Below the pieces are notes generated by a model, which did not search any database, was not told where the DNA came from, and saw nothing but the letters and a program-made list of their open reading frames with translations. This document shows positions 9,057 through 19,500 of a DNA stretch of 64,000 nt, in pieces; within the stretch, counting starts at the first letter, position 1; each line of letters begins with the position of its first letter. Location of the stretch: IMG/VR virus record IMGVR_UViG_3300008113_004623, positions 36,503 to 100,502 of that record; one strand, 5' to 3'. The position numbers and the translations under genes are program-made. This DNA comes from a virus.

Positions 9057-11870
9057 ATGTTAAGGCATTCTTTATATAAAAAGTTTGGTAAAAAATACCA
9101 GGTAGGAGGTGAAAAAGACCCCGCTGCCCCATTTAAGGCACCTGCTCCTTTTGGAACATATACTACCCCCAATCAACCACAAGGAACTATTAGTACTCCT
9201 GATGCATCTTTTGCTCCTGGAGTATTTAGTAATGAAAAAGCAGACAATACCTTTACGCCCTTTCCTGCTCCGTTAAATATATTTGATGTTAATCAACAAA
9301 CACCTGAACCCGAACAGGGTCCCTTAACCCAACAAGAAGTAACAGAGCGTGCTATTACAGTTGACCCTATGGCAGAAGTAGAACCTAAAGAAGAAAAAAA
9401 TAAAAATGGAAATTTTTCTGATTACGCTACTTTAGGACTAGCTGGAATTTCAGGAGTTCTTAATTATCAAGATGCATTAAAGCAAGATCAAAAATTTAAA
9501 CAATCTATTCAGCAGAGAGATAGTAAACCTGTATATGACTACAATTGGATGTACGGTAGGACTACTTCTGGTGGAACAGAATATCAACCAATTATTATGG
9601 CAAAACAAGGTGCAAACATTCGTAGGCCACTAAATTCATTAGAAACAGCTAATGTTGAAATTGAAGGTGGAGAATTTTTAATTCTTCCTGATGGCACTAC
9701 TGAAATAGCAAAAGGTCCTTCCCACGCAAAAGGCGGCATTGATACTATATTACCTGAAGGAACAAAAGTATTTTCAAATCACTTACGTCCTGCAGACTTA
9801 CATAAAATGCCTGCGCCTTATAAACAAATGTTGTTAGGTGGATATATGGAAGAAGGTGGAGAAGTAGAAGACTTAGGATTAGATTATCTAGAAGACATGT
9901 TGGAAGATTCTGGTAAGTTTAAAGGTAAAGATGCTAAGAAAACTTTTGCAGAAATTGCTAAACGATACGACTTAAAAGTTTACCAAGATGTACTTAATAA
10001 TCCATTTGCTTCTGCTGTAGATAAAGAAACAGCTCAAGTAATGATGCAGCGTAACGCTAAAATTCTTGACCAACTTTTCCGCGATCAACAAATTCTTAAC
10101 GGTAACTCTAATGGGGAGCCTATGGAGGAAATGAAAAATGGTGGAATAAACAATCCTGGTTTTAAAGCTCTTCCTGCTGAAGTTCAAGCTAAGATACTTT
10201 CTAACATGCAAACTGGTGGGAGATACAAAATCCCAGAAGGAAGTAGAGTAATTGCAGAATCCGATTTAGCTAATGCTCAACCTGGAGATTATGTACGATT
10301 TGCAAATGGTACAGTAAAGAAACTTACCAAGAAAGATGTACAAACAATTGACAAAGGATTTAATAAAGACTTCTCTGTAATGAAACAGCGTTGGGATGAT
10401 CCTAGTCTTAATCCAGTTAAAGACCAAATGTGGAACAGGTACATTCAAGCTAATCCAAACACAAAGATTAGCAAACAACAATACCTAGATAACTACATTA
10501 AAACACAAGAGCAGTTATATGCTATTGACGCAGCTGCTGCTAATAACCCTAATATTGACTTATCTAACCCAGAGTGGGATAGAACTTCAGGAGGTGCTAA
10601 GAATAAGCGATATAAAGAACTAGCCAAACAATTAGGATTACCTGAACTTACCGAAGATCAGATTTCTCAGTTCCAACAAGGATATAAAGACCTTGCAACA
10701 ATTCAACAAGATCCTCAATATCAAGCAGCCCTTGCTGATTTTGATTTAACTCCTAAAGGTGTTGGGGACCAAATGTATTTAGGAAAGGCCATTTCTCCAG
10801 CAGATGCTATCTTAGGCAACACTACTGTAAGACAGCTTCAATATTTAAAAAATAGAGAACAAGTTCCTACTTACCAATACGAAGATGTACCAGAAAACAT
10901 GCCTCCTGGTCAAGCTTATGACTTAAATGTTAGCGGTAGACGTGGTACTTATAGAGGCATGCCTTATCCTGTAAGTCAAGCTATCCCATCCGCATATGCA
11001 CTAGCACAAGCACAAGAAACTTTTCCTTATGCTATTCCTGAAGTAGAAGCTCCTTACATAAGACCGCAGACTTTAAACATTCAAAGTCAGTTGCAAGATG
11101 CAGATAATAATGCTATTGCTGCAATGCGTTACGGGGCAGATCCTAACTTAGCATATATAGCAGGACTTGATGCAAAGCAAAAGTCTTTTGAGAATAAACA
11201 AAACTATGATGCAGATGCACGAGCTAAAGCAGATATGTATAATGCAGAAGCTAAGATGCGTGCTGATTCAATAAATGCTCAGATGTTTAACCAAGTATAC
11301 AATGATATGTACGCTGGTGCAAAGTCTGCTCAGTCTGAAGAAAAACAAAAAGCAATTGCTTCCTTAATTACTAATCGTAATAAGTGGCAACAAGACGAAA
11401 ACTTAAAAGAGTTTTATTTCAATAACTTTGTAACTAATTACGATTTTGATGGTAGAAATCCGAGTTTAACTATGGATGCTACAGGAACAAATCAGTTTAG
11501 TATTACAGGAGTAAAACCTACTCAGTCTACTCAGTCTACTCCTGCTACGCCAACTACGCAGTCTGCTAACGCTACTACAGCACCGTCTACTGCTTCAACA
11601 ACAACTCCAACTCCAGCTACAACTTCTACGCCTACTACTACAGGAGTACCTGTAGATTCTACATTTAGAGCTTCTTTAAATCCTAATCTACCGCCTTCTA
11701 TGCAGTATGGAGTAACTAATCCTGCATTGCCTGATTTAGGTACGCCTGTAATGAAGACTAACTTAAATCCAAACTTACCATTATCTATGCAGTATGGTAT
11801 GGAGATGGGTGGACAATTAGAGACTTACTTGAATCCATTCAAAAAGAAAAAAGGTTTCAGAAAAAAATAA
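9057..11870 (+). CDS. Large packaged virion protein with multiple M-x-x-G-G motifs
   Basis: This protein has 937 residues. It begins MLRHSLYKKF, echoing the SLYKKF start of the 1054-residue protein. Motifs are YQVGG (14-18), MLLGG (258-262), MEEGG (264-268), MKNGG (359-363), MQTGG (384-388) and MEMGG (915-919). Around residues 190-250 is a module with GGEFLILPDG, GPSHAKGG and LPEGTKVFS, a pattern I recognise from other large-phage virion proteins. Residues about 820-868 form a Thr/Ser/Pro-rich linker. Two near-identical 12-residue repeats (LNPNLPPSMQYG at 874-885 and LNPNLPLSMQYG at 903-914) follow. The tail is lysine-rich (KKKKGFRKK). It is the first gene after a terminator and promoter and heads the operon that continues into the giant genes. 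Its biochemical role is unknown. Confidence 0.6.
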   Translation: MLRHSLYKKFGKKYQVGGEKDPAAPFKAPAPFGTYTTPNQPQGTISTPDASFAPGVFSNEKADNTFTPFPAPLNIFDVNQQTPEPEQGPLTQQEVTERAITVDPMAEVEPKEEKNKNGNFSDYATLGLAGISGVLNYQDALKQDQKFKQSIQQRDSKPVYDYNWMYGRTTSGGTEYQPIIMAKQGANIRRPLNSLETANVEIEGGEFLILPDGTTEIAKGPSHAKGGIDTILPEGTKVFSNHLRPADLHKMPAPYKQMLLGGYMEEGGEVEDLGLDYLEDMLEDSGKFKGKDAKKTFAEIAKRYDLKVYQDVLNNPFASAVDKETAQVMMQRNAKILDQLFRDQQILNGNSNGEPMEEMKNGGINNPGFKALPAEVQAKILSNMQTGGRYKIPEGSRVIAESDLANAQPGDYVRFANGTVKKLTKKDVQTIDKGFNKDFSVMKQRWDDPSLNPVKDQMWNRYIQANPNTKISKQQYLDNYIKTQEQLYAIDAAAANNPNIDLSNPEWDRTSGGAKNKRYKELAKQLGLPELTEDQISQFQQGYKDLATIQQDPQYQAALADFDLTPKGVGDQMYLGKAISPADAILGNTTVRQLQYLKNREQVPTYQYEDVPENMPPGQAYDLNVSGRRGTYRGMPYPVSQAIPSAYALAQAQETFPYAIPEVEAPYIRPQTLNIQSQLQDADNNAIAAMRYGADPNLAYIAGLDAKQKSFENKQNYDADARAKADMYNAEAKMRADSINAQMFNQVYNDMYAGAKSAQSEEKQKAIASLITNRNKWQQDENLKEFYFNNFVTNYDFDGRNPSLTMDATGTNQFSITGVKPTQSTQSTPATPTTQSANATTAPSTASTTTPTPATTSTPTTTGVPVDSTFRASLNPNLPPSMQYGVTNPALPDLGTPVMKTNLNPNLPLSMQYGMEMGGQLETYLNPFKKKKGFRKK

Positions 11871-11876
11871 TTTACT

Positions 11877-13535
11877 ATGATTTCGCATAAATCCAAAGGA
11901 TTTGTTTATCCAGACTATATCTCTCCTCTACCAGCAGATGAGTTCATTAAGGGCGCACTGCTTAAACAAAAAATGTATGATGAGGGTATTGAGAAAGTTC
12001 AACAGCAACTTGACGCATACGGCCAGATTAGAAAAACTCTTCTGAAAGAAGAGGATAAAGCTTACTTTGACCAAGAGGCTACTAAATTAGTTTCTGCATT
12101 AAACAAAAATGCAGGATTGGATTTTGCTAATAAGAATAATTTGAGATCAGCATTATCTCTAGGTAAAAATCTAATTAATGATCCCGTTATAGCTACTGCT
12201 GCTGAATCAACTGCTACTTATCAAAAGATGATAGAGGAGTATAACAAACTCGATCCTAAGAATAGAAGTTCTGTAAATGATTACTTCTTTATGAAAGACA
12301 TTAACAATTGGTTGAAAGATGGTAAGTACGGCAGTAAACTAAAGTATAACCCTTATACTGTTTATACAGACGAGCATGTAAAACTTTGGAAAGAATTGTC
12401 TACCTCACTTAAACCCGAAGAACAAGAGTTTCCTGTATTTGATGGAGCTAGTGGTGAATGGATTGTTCAGAAGAAATACTCAGGTGTAACTGCACAAAGA
12501 TTTAGAGATGCTTATATAAACGGACTAAGCGCACAGGCTAAGAATCAACTAGAGATGGAGGCTCGTTACTCCTTAGAGACAGGAGATAGAAATAAAATTA
12601 CTAGTTTCTATAACCAAGATTTAAACAATAAAATAACTTCAACAACTTTAGAATTAAACCGATTAAACGAGGAAAAACAAAAAGTTGCTGCAAAGTACGG
12701 CTCATCGTCTCCAGAAACTTTAAGACTAGACGAACAAATTAAGAGCATAAATGCTACAAAGGTATTTTATGAAAACAAACAAGCAGGCGAACTAACTGAT
12801 GGTGATTTAGTATCTTTCTTAAAAGATGATAAAATACTAGATGCTGCTGGAGCCTTTGCCTATAAGAGTGAAAGTTCTAAACTTGAGGCAAATCCTTACG
12901 TAGTAGATTACAAGAGAATGCAGAATAACTTAGCGGAATATCAAGCTAAGGCTCAAATTGATATTGCTAAAGAAGAAGAATTAGTTAGACGCGGACTAAA
13001 AGACGGATCAACAAACGGAATGTTAAGTCCAGGTGCCTATCTGCCAGATTCTAAGTATGAAAAAAATCCAGTTATTCAAGACTTTAATCCAATCTACGGA
13101 CAAACTAGAAGTATAGAAGAAGCTGCTTTAATTCAAAATGGGCTTGTTAAGTTTTCTGAAGGGAAAACTGTAGAACAAGCACTGCAATCAATAATGGATG
13201 AAGGTAAACTATCAGGAGAAGACAGACGTGATATTAATGAGATGTTCTTACCTTCTGGGTTTTTAGAAAGACGCCCAGTAGCTGAACAACGTGAACGTCA
13301 AGCAAGAGGACAAAAATTAGTTGAGGAGATGTTTTGGAAATTTAAAGGCATGTACGACTCATTAAAAGGAAATAGATCAATTAAACAAGGGGATGAAAGT
13401 TTCTCTTTAAATCCATCTAGCACTGTATCTGTTTTAGAAATGACAGGCGGTGTTAGGGATATGAGTGTTGCTTCTTTATTAAATAGAGATGGAAGTTACT
13501 TGTCTCAGATTAAAGAAATTAAAATTAAGAAATAA
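11877..13535 (+). CDS. crAss-type protein upstream of the giant genes, unknown function
   Basis: This protein has 552 residues, is largely helical and charged, with no hydrophobic segment. The opening GFVYPDYISPLPADEFIKG and repeated helical heptad-like stretches (residues about 25-100 and 225-300) suggest a rod or scaffold-like subunit. It lies six bases after the 937-residue gene and 18 bases before the 2382-residue gene, the position occupied by a virion protein in other crAss-like genomes. It ends in a basic tail (KEIKIKK), like its neighbours. I recognise no enzyme motif, and the role (packaged or tail-related) is inferred from position only. Confidence 0.5.
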   Translation: MISHKSKGFVYPDYISPLPADEFIKGALLKQKMYDEGIEKVQQQLDAYGQIRKTLLKEEDKAYFDQEATKLVSALNKNAGLDFANKNNLRSALSLGKNLINDPVIATAAESTATYQKMIEEYNKLDPKNRSSVNDYFFMKDINNWLKDGKYGSKLKYNPYTVYTDEHVKLWKELSTSLKPEEQEFPVFDGASGEWIVQKKYSGVTAQRFRDAYINGLSAQAKNQLEMEARYSLETGDRNKITSFYNQDLNNKITSTTLELNRLNEEKQKVAAKYGSSSPETLRLDEQIKSINATKVFYENKQAGELTDGDLVSFLKDDKILDAAGAFAYKSESSKLEANPYVVDYKRMQNNLAEYQAKAQIDIAKEEELVRRGLKDGSTNGMLSPGAYLPDSKYEKNPVIQDFNPIYGQTRSIEEAALIQNGLVKFSEGKTVEQALQSIMDEGKLSGEDRRDINEMFLPSGFLERRPVAEQRERQARGQKLVEEMFWKFKGMYDSLKGNRSIKQGDESFSLNPSSTVSVLEMTGGVRDMSVASLLNRDGSYLSQIKEIKIKK

Positions 13536-13553
13536 CATAAGTAATTAAGAGGC

Positions 13554-16500
13554 ATGGCAAAAAAAGTAGATAGTTCTTTTAACTTTTTAGGAATAGATCC
13601 TCGCTTAAATGTAGGAGACCCCAACGTTGTTAAGGCAGCAGTAGACCAATCCATTAATAGTAATCCTGTTTTATTTAATGCTTATCACACTAAGGAAATC
13701 CTAAGACCACAATTAGATGAAATAAGAAGAGAGAAAGAAACCGAACGTTTACGTAATATAAACGTAAACTCTTTTAATTATCTTGCTAAGAAGGCGGGGT
13801 ACGACGAAGGTTATGCTTCTAATCTTTATAACAGAATACAAGACTTACCTAATTTACCTGAGCAACAAGCAACTGCTGCCTACAATGAATTAGCAAAAGA
13901 ATTAGATGATTTAAAAGAAAAAGGAACTACTTCTTCTTTTGGTGGATTTGATTACTTATCTGATATAGGTGAAGGTCTTTTTGAAGCTGCGCGAGGTGCA
14001 ACTAATATTAGCCATGAACTTTTTGGTGGAGCTAAGTACACTGACCCACAAGAATGGTTAGGTAAAAATAAAAATGACCAAACCGCACAAGCTGTGCTCG
14101 ATGAGTTATTTACTCCCTCAGACATTTATAAGTATGCTAAACGTGTATTAGATAGTAAACAGAAAGAAGTATCTATTAATAAGTTTAAACAGAACTTAGG
14201 TGATGTTGACGGAGTTTTGCAGTTACTTGAATCTAAATCAAGAAATTTAAATAGTGGAAATAGTTTTGATGACTTACTACTTCCTGTATTAGAGAATCAA
14301 TTTAGAACACCTGGTTCTGATTGGTACCGAGATGCCGAAGGAGAGTTAAGTCCTCAGTATGTAAAAGAATTTCAAAACTATGTTAAGCAAGGTTTTCAAG
14401 AAAAGTTTGATGATCAAAGTTTTGTAACTAACATTTTAAATAAACCTGCTCGTTACGCAAAGTATGATTTAGAAACAGAAGCACTTAATGACTACAAGAC
14501 AGTTCTACAAAAAGGATTGTTTGACTTAGTTGATGAGCGTAGACAACTTCTTGATGAAGAAAAACTTGTAAAAGATAGCCCAGAAGACAAACAGTACATC
14601 AACAAAATTGAGCGTATTAATTCTCAATTAGACAAACTAGTAGCAAGAGAAAAAAGTATTGATAAAGTATACGGAGTATCTGTAGGAGACCGTAGTGGAT
14701 TTTTTAAAGCTACTTTAGGCAGTGGCTATATGGCTTTTAGAGATTTGCGTGACTTTTTAACTCCAGATTATTTTCAAGGCCCTGAGTCTGATGCAAATAC
14801 TCAAGTTATTAGAAATGCTATGTATAAACCTGAAGTACTACGATATGATAAATACGGAAATCCTGTATTATCAAATCAAGTATTTTATGAAAGTGCTTCG
14901 GGTACAAAAGCAAACTGGCGTGGCTTTTTTGAGTCTGGTGGGGCTATTGTAGGTGACATGGCACCTGCTATTGCTACGGGGTCTATACTTGCGCGTGGAG
15001 TTTCTTCTGGTTTAGCTCTTGCAGGAACTGAAGCAGGCTCTGCAACATTAGGTGCTAGAGTAGCTTCTACAGCAGCAAAGACTTACGATAAAGTAAACAA
15101 GTACGGAAGTCTTCGCTTAGCAGATCGTATTTCTACTTTTGCAACTATCTATGCAACTACTAATGAGCGTATATACGAACAAGAAAAGAAGTGGGGAGGT
15201 AATGCTGAAGAACGGGCTCGTTATTTAGCAGTAGCTGAAGCCGCATCCGAAGCTATAGGTTTTCCTGATGTAGGAATATTAAAGTTAACTCCATTTAGTA
15301 GAGGATTAGGTGCGGCCAGTAAAACAGCTGCAGGAATATCTTTAACTAGATCTGAGTTAGCGAAGGCATATTTACGTGGAGGTTCTGAATTTGCTAAGAC
15401 TGCAGTTAAAGCCAACTTAGTAGAATCTTTTGAAGAAGAAATGGCTTTACTTGGAGAAGCACTTGTAAGTCACGCCTACGCAGATGAGTATGCTCGTGTA
15501 GGTAGAGAACAAACAGAATTTACTGGAGAAAACATAATTGATACTTTTGTTGAATCATTTAAAGGAGGTCTTCTTTATAGTGGTTTAATGACAGGCATGA
15601 ATCATTACAGAGCTACTCGTAAGAATGCTTTGTTAGATCAGGCTGAATACGAGGCCGCAAATAATCCAGAATTATTTAAAGCTAAGTTGAAGGAGATGCA
15701 CCAAAAGAATCCTTCAGAACTTTCTGAAAAGCAATTAGCAGATGCTATTGTAACTATAGATAATCTTTCTAACACATTTAAGTCTCTGTCTCAAATAGAC
15801 AACTTAAAAGATTTAAATACCTTTTTCGATGATGAAGATGCACGCAGACAACTATTCACTAAAGCTAGGCAGCGTGATGTTCTACGTTCTATTGACTTTG
15901 ATAGTTTGACTCCCGAACAACAAGAAGAATTTACTAAAGCTAAGTTAGGAGGTAAGATTACTAAAAAAGCAACTGCTGAGTATAATAAAGCTCGTCAACA
16001 GGTAAGTGATTTCTTAGCACAAACCGAGGGACAAACCCTCAGTAAAGAACAAACACAAGAGTTTGTTGCTTTGCAGTTAAAAGCAGCACAACTTCGCAGT
16101 ATTGCTAATACTATTGATTTACGTAAGCTTACTGATTCTCAGATGGAAACTTTGGCTTCTATGGGAATAATAGAAGATAAAGACTTTCAGTTTACCCAAG
16201 AAGATTTGGATAAAATGATTGCTGAAGTAGATACTGATATTCTTAAAACAGAGAAACGCGCTTTTCAATATGCTGAGATGACTAAGGCGGAGAAAGCAGA
16301 AGCCATCAAAAAAGCTTACGATAAAAAGATAGAAGCTATTAACCAGGTAGAAGATCCTACGGTTTTGTTCGAGTCATTAGTAGCGTTAAAAAAAGACTAC
16401 GAATATTTAGAAAAAAATGCTTATGGAGTAAATCCAGAAGTTCTTGCAAACAAAGCATCGCTTTTAGATGCTTACCAACAAAGATTCGATGCTCTAACTC

Positions 16501-19500
16501 AACGCGATGCCTCTGGTGCTAACTTGTTTGAAGCAAGTCTCCGAGAACTAGATATTAATAAAGCTATTACTGATTATAATATTTATGAATTAGTAAAGTT
16601 ATCTTCTCGACTAGATCAAAACAAGGATCATGTTGACAGTGCTTTTGCAGAGAATTTAAACGAAGAATTGTTAAATGCTCAAGCACAGATTATAGAAAAT
16701 ATACAAAAACTACAGGGAGATCAAAAAATACAAGCTTTAGCTAAGATTATGGATCAAACTGTAAAGTTTAATACATTTACTTATTTTGACCAAAAAGCAT
16801 TTAGTGAATTTATTACAAGTTATACTTATGGCTTAGATTCAGAAACAAACGAAGAAGTAGAGCAGACTATGACTGTTTCTATTACTCCAGAAGAATTTGA
16901 AAAAGTAAGAGCCGAAGTTATTCGGATGCGTGGTATACGTAAGAGTAACTCAATGGCAGCCACTGGTCGTGTAGATAATGTTAGTGTACCAACTGAAAGC
17001 GAAGAGCAAGAAGATGCTATGCGTACATTAGCTCGTAATGTTGCTGCAGCATCTAGTGAGTTAGATGATGATGGTTTTTCTGAAAAATCTGCTTTAGAAA
17101 AACAATACACTGATTCCTTCTTAAAAAACAAAGAAGTAACAGAAGCAGTTCAAGCTTTAAAAGATAGAGTATTTTCTTTATTTAACGAAGGCAGCGCACG
17201 TGCAGCATCTGTTCTAAACGCATTTAATACCTTACTAACAAATAAAGATACTATTTCTTTTGACGCACAGCTTCAGCAAGTAAAACAAGCTCTTAAAGCT
17301 GAAATTGATGCACTACGAAATGTAGATAAAAACTCTAAATCTGCCAGAGCACTAGAGGGAGTTTTGCTAGAACTAGATTTGTGGACTAAGGCAGCAAAGA
17401 AAATGGTTATTCAAAATCCTGCTGCTAATTTAGGTGACTTAACTAATTTAGAACCTAGCAGAACAAATGTTGTTGATCTTCAAAATGATGTTTTGGAGGA
17501 AGAGTTTGGGGACGAGTTAACGCCAGCACAAGTTCAAACTAAACAATCTGAGATTGACCAACTGAATCAAGAAGCTCAACGTAGACGTTCTCGTCTACTA
17601 GACTTAACTAGTCCAGCTAGAAGTAATGGAATAGAAGTAACTCCAGATAATGTCATAGTAACAGATCCTGCAGTAAAACGTAGAGTTGCATTTATTGATG
17701 CACTTTCTACGATGGCAGATACTAAAGTTAAGATTCTAAACAAACGACAGTTTTTGCGTGAGTATTTAGCTAGCAAGTATCCGCAGAAAAACCAAGCAGA
17801 CATTGAGCAAGACTTAAAGAGTCTATTAACGTTCTTTACTAATATACCTCAAGACATAGTAGACAACTGGGATACCTTAACTAATCAAGATGAAATTCTT
17901 GCTTCGGTGCATCAGTTACTAGGTAAAGAATTTTTTGATAAAGGGCAGCTTAGATACTATGTAAAGAACAAAGCTCAAGGATTACTAGTTAATCCTGAAG
18001 TTATAATGACTGCCGCAAGTAAAGACGGTAAAGTTTTATTACAGGACTCTTACCCGCTTGAGTTAAGTTTTATTCAGAATACGGGTGAAGGCAATACTAA
18101 AGAGTTTTCTACTGTACCGTGGAGATTGTCAGGACGTATACAAGGAGAATCTACAGACGTTAAAATCTTACCTGGAGATATTATTGCTGCCCATACCGAA
18201 ACTTTTGCAAGCAAAGAGTTATTACAAGAATTTTTAGGAAAGAATGATAAAAGCGTATTAGTTGACTATGAGATCAGTGAAGGGGTTCTTACTAATAAAG
18301 ATTCTTTTAGCACAATGGCAGAAGTTGAATCTTCTGATATTAAAAACGCTAGTCTTAAAGATTTTTCAATTCCAACACAGCCAGGATCTCGCGTAGCAGG
18401 CAGACGCTACAAATTTAATTTAGGTCGTTTGTACTTTAACAATAATGGTAATCCTGTTATTTTACAGAACAATAAACTTAACGAAGAGGAAATACAAGCA
18501 ATAGCTGAGTTAGTATTTAATCCTCCAACTGGAAATATTAGTATGAGCCAGTTAGATGAGGCTTTATTTGATCTAATTAACCAAATCGATAAGAACAATC
18601 GTATTGTATTCTTCCCAGCAGAGGCGCTTAATCAAATTCAAGCTGACGGTAGTTTAAAAACTTTTTACGAACAAATGTTAGTACCTTCATTAGTTCAAGA
18701 AGTTAACGGCAAACGTAAGTACCAAAAGCTCACAAAAGAACAATTCATTAAAGAGTTAGGAAACTATTACTATAAAGTAAGTCCAACTTTCTTATCTGGG
18801 GGCGCACGCTTTAACGAAAGCATTACTCGTTTCCAAATGAAAGACGGTGTTCCTGAAGTATTAAAACAGCCATACTTAGACTATATTAAAGAAACACATC
18901 AAGCTCCTATTAATAGTGAGGGAAATGTATCTACTGTAGTTAATAAGATTGTCTATCCAAGTACTACTGACTTAGCCGCACAAACTAAAGCTTTAAATCT
19001 ACAAATCAAGAACGACCAACAACTAACCAGTAAAGGAAAGACAGTAGGAGGCGTTAATCCAAATAGTAATGCCCGAAGTTTAAATCCAACTGCTCCACAG
19101 TTAAATAGAACTGCTTCAGCTACTTTGAATATGATTCCCTATGCAGAGATTAACTCTTTCTTAGCGAAGTTTGGTATTCCTGTAAAAATTGGTTACTCTG
19201 AAGAAATTTATAACCAATTAGTATTAGCAATTAAAAAAGACCCAAGTATTCTAAGCCTAGTAACTGCTCGCATCGAGAATAACCAGGTTGTTACTTCTGA
19301 GTATGATGGAGGAAATACTAAAGGAATTAACTTACTTATTGGTTCAGTAACTCTTCCTAATGGTCAAAAATATAAAGTGTTTTTTAAACCTGATGAGCAA
19401 AGCGCAGGACTGAACTTAAACATCAATAAAATTGAGGGAGGATTTACTGCAAGTGTGAAAAACACTGATGTTCCTAATCCTACTCCTTCTAATGCTCCTA

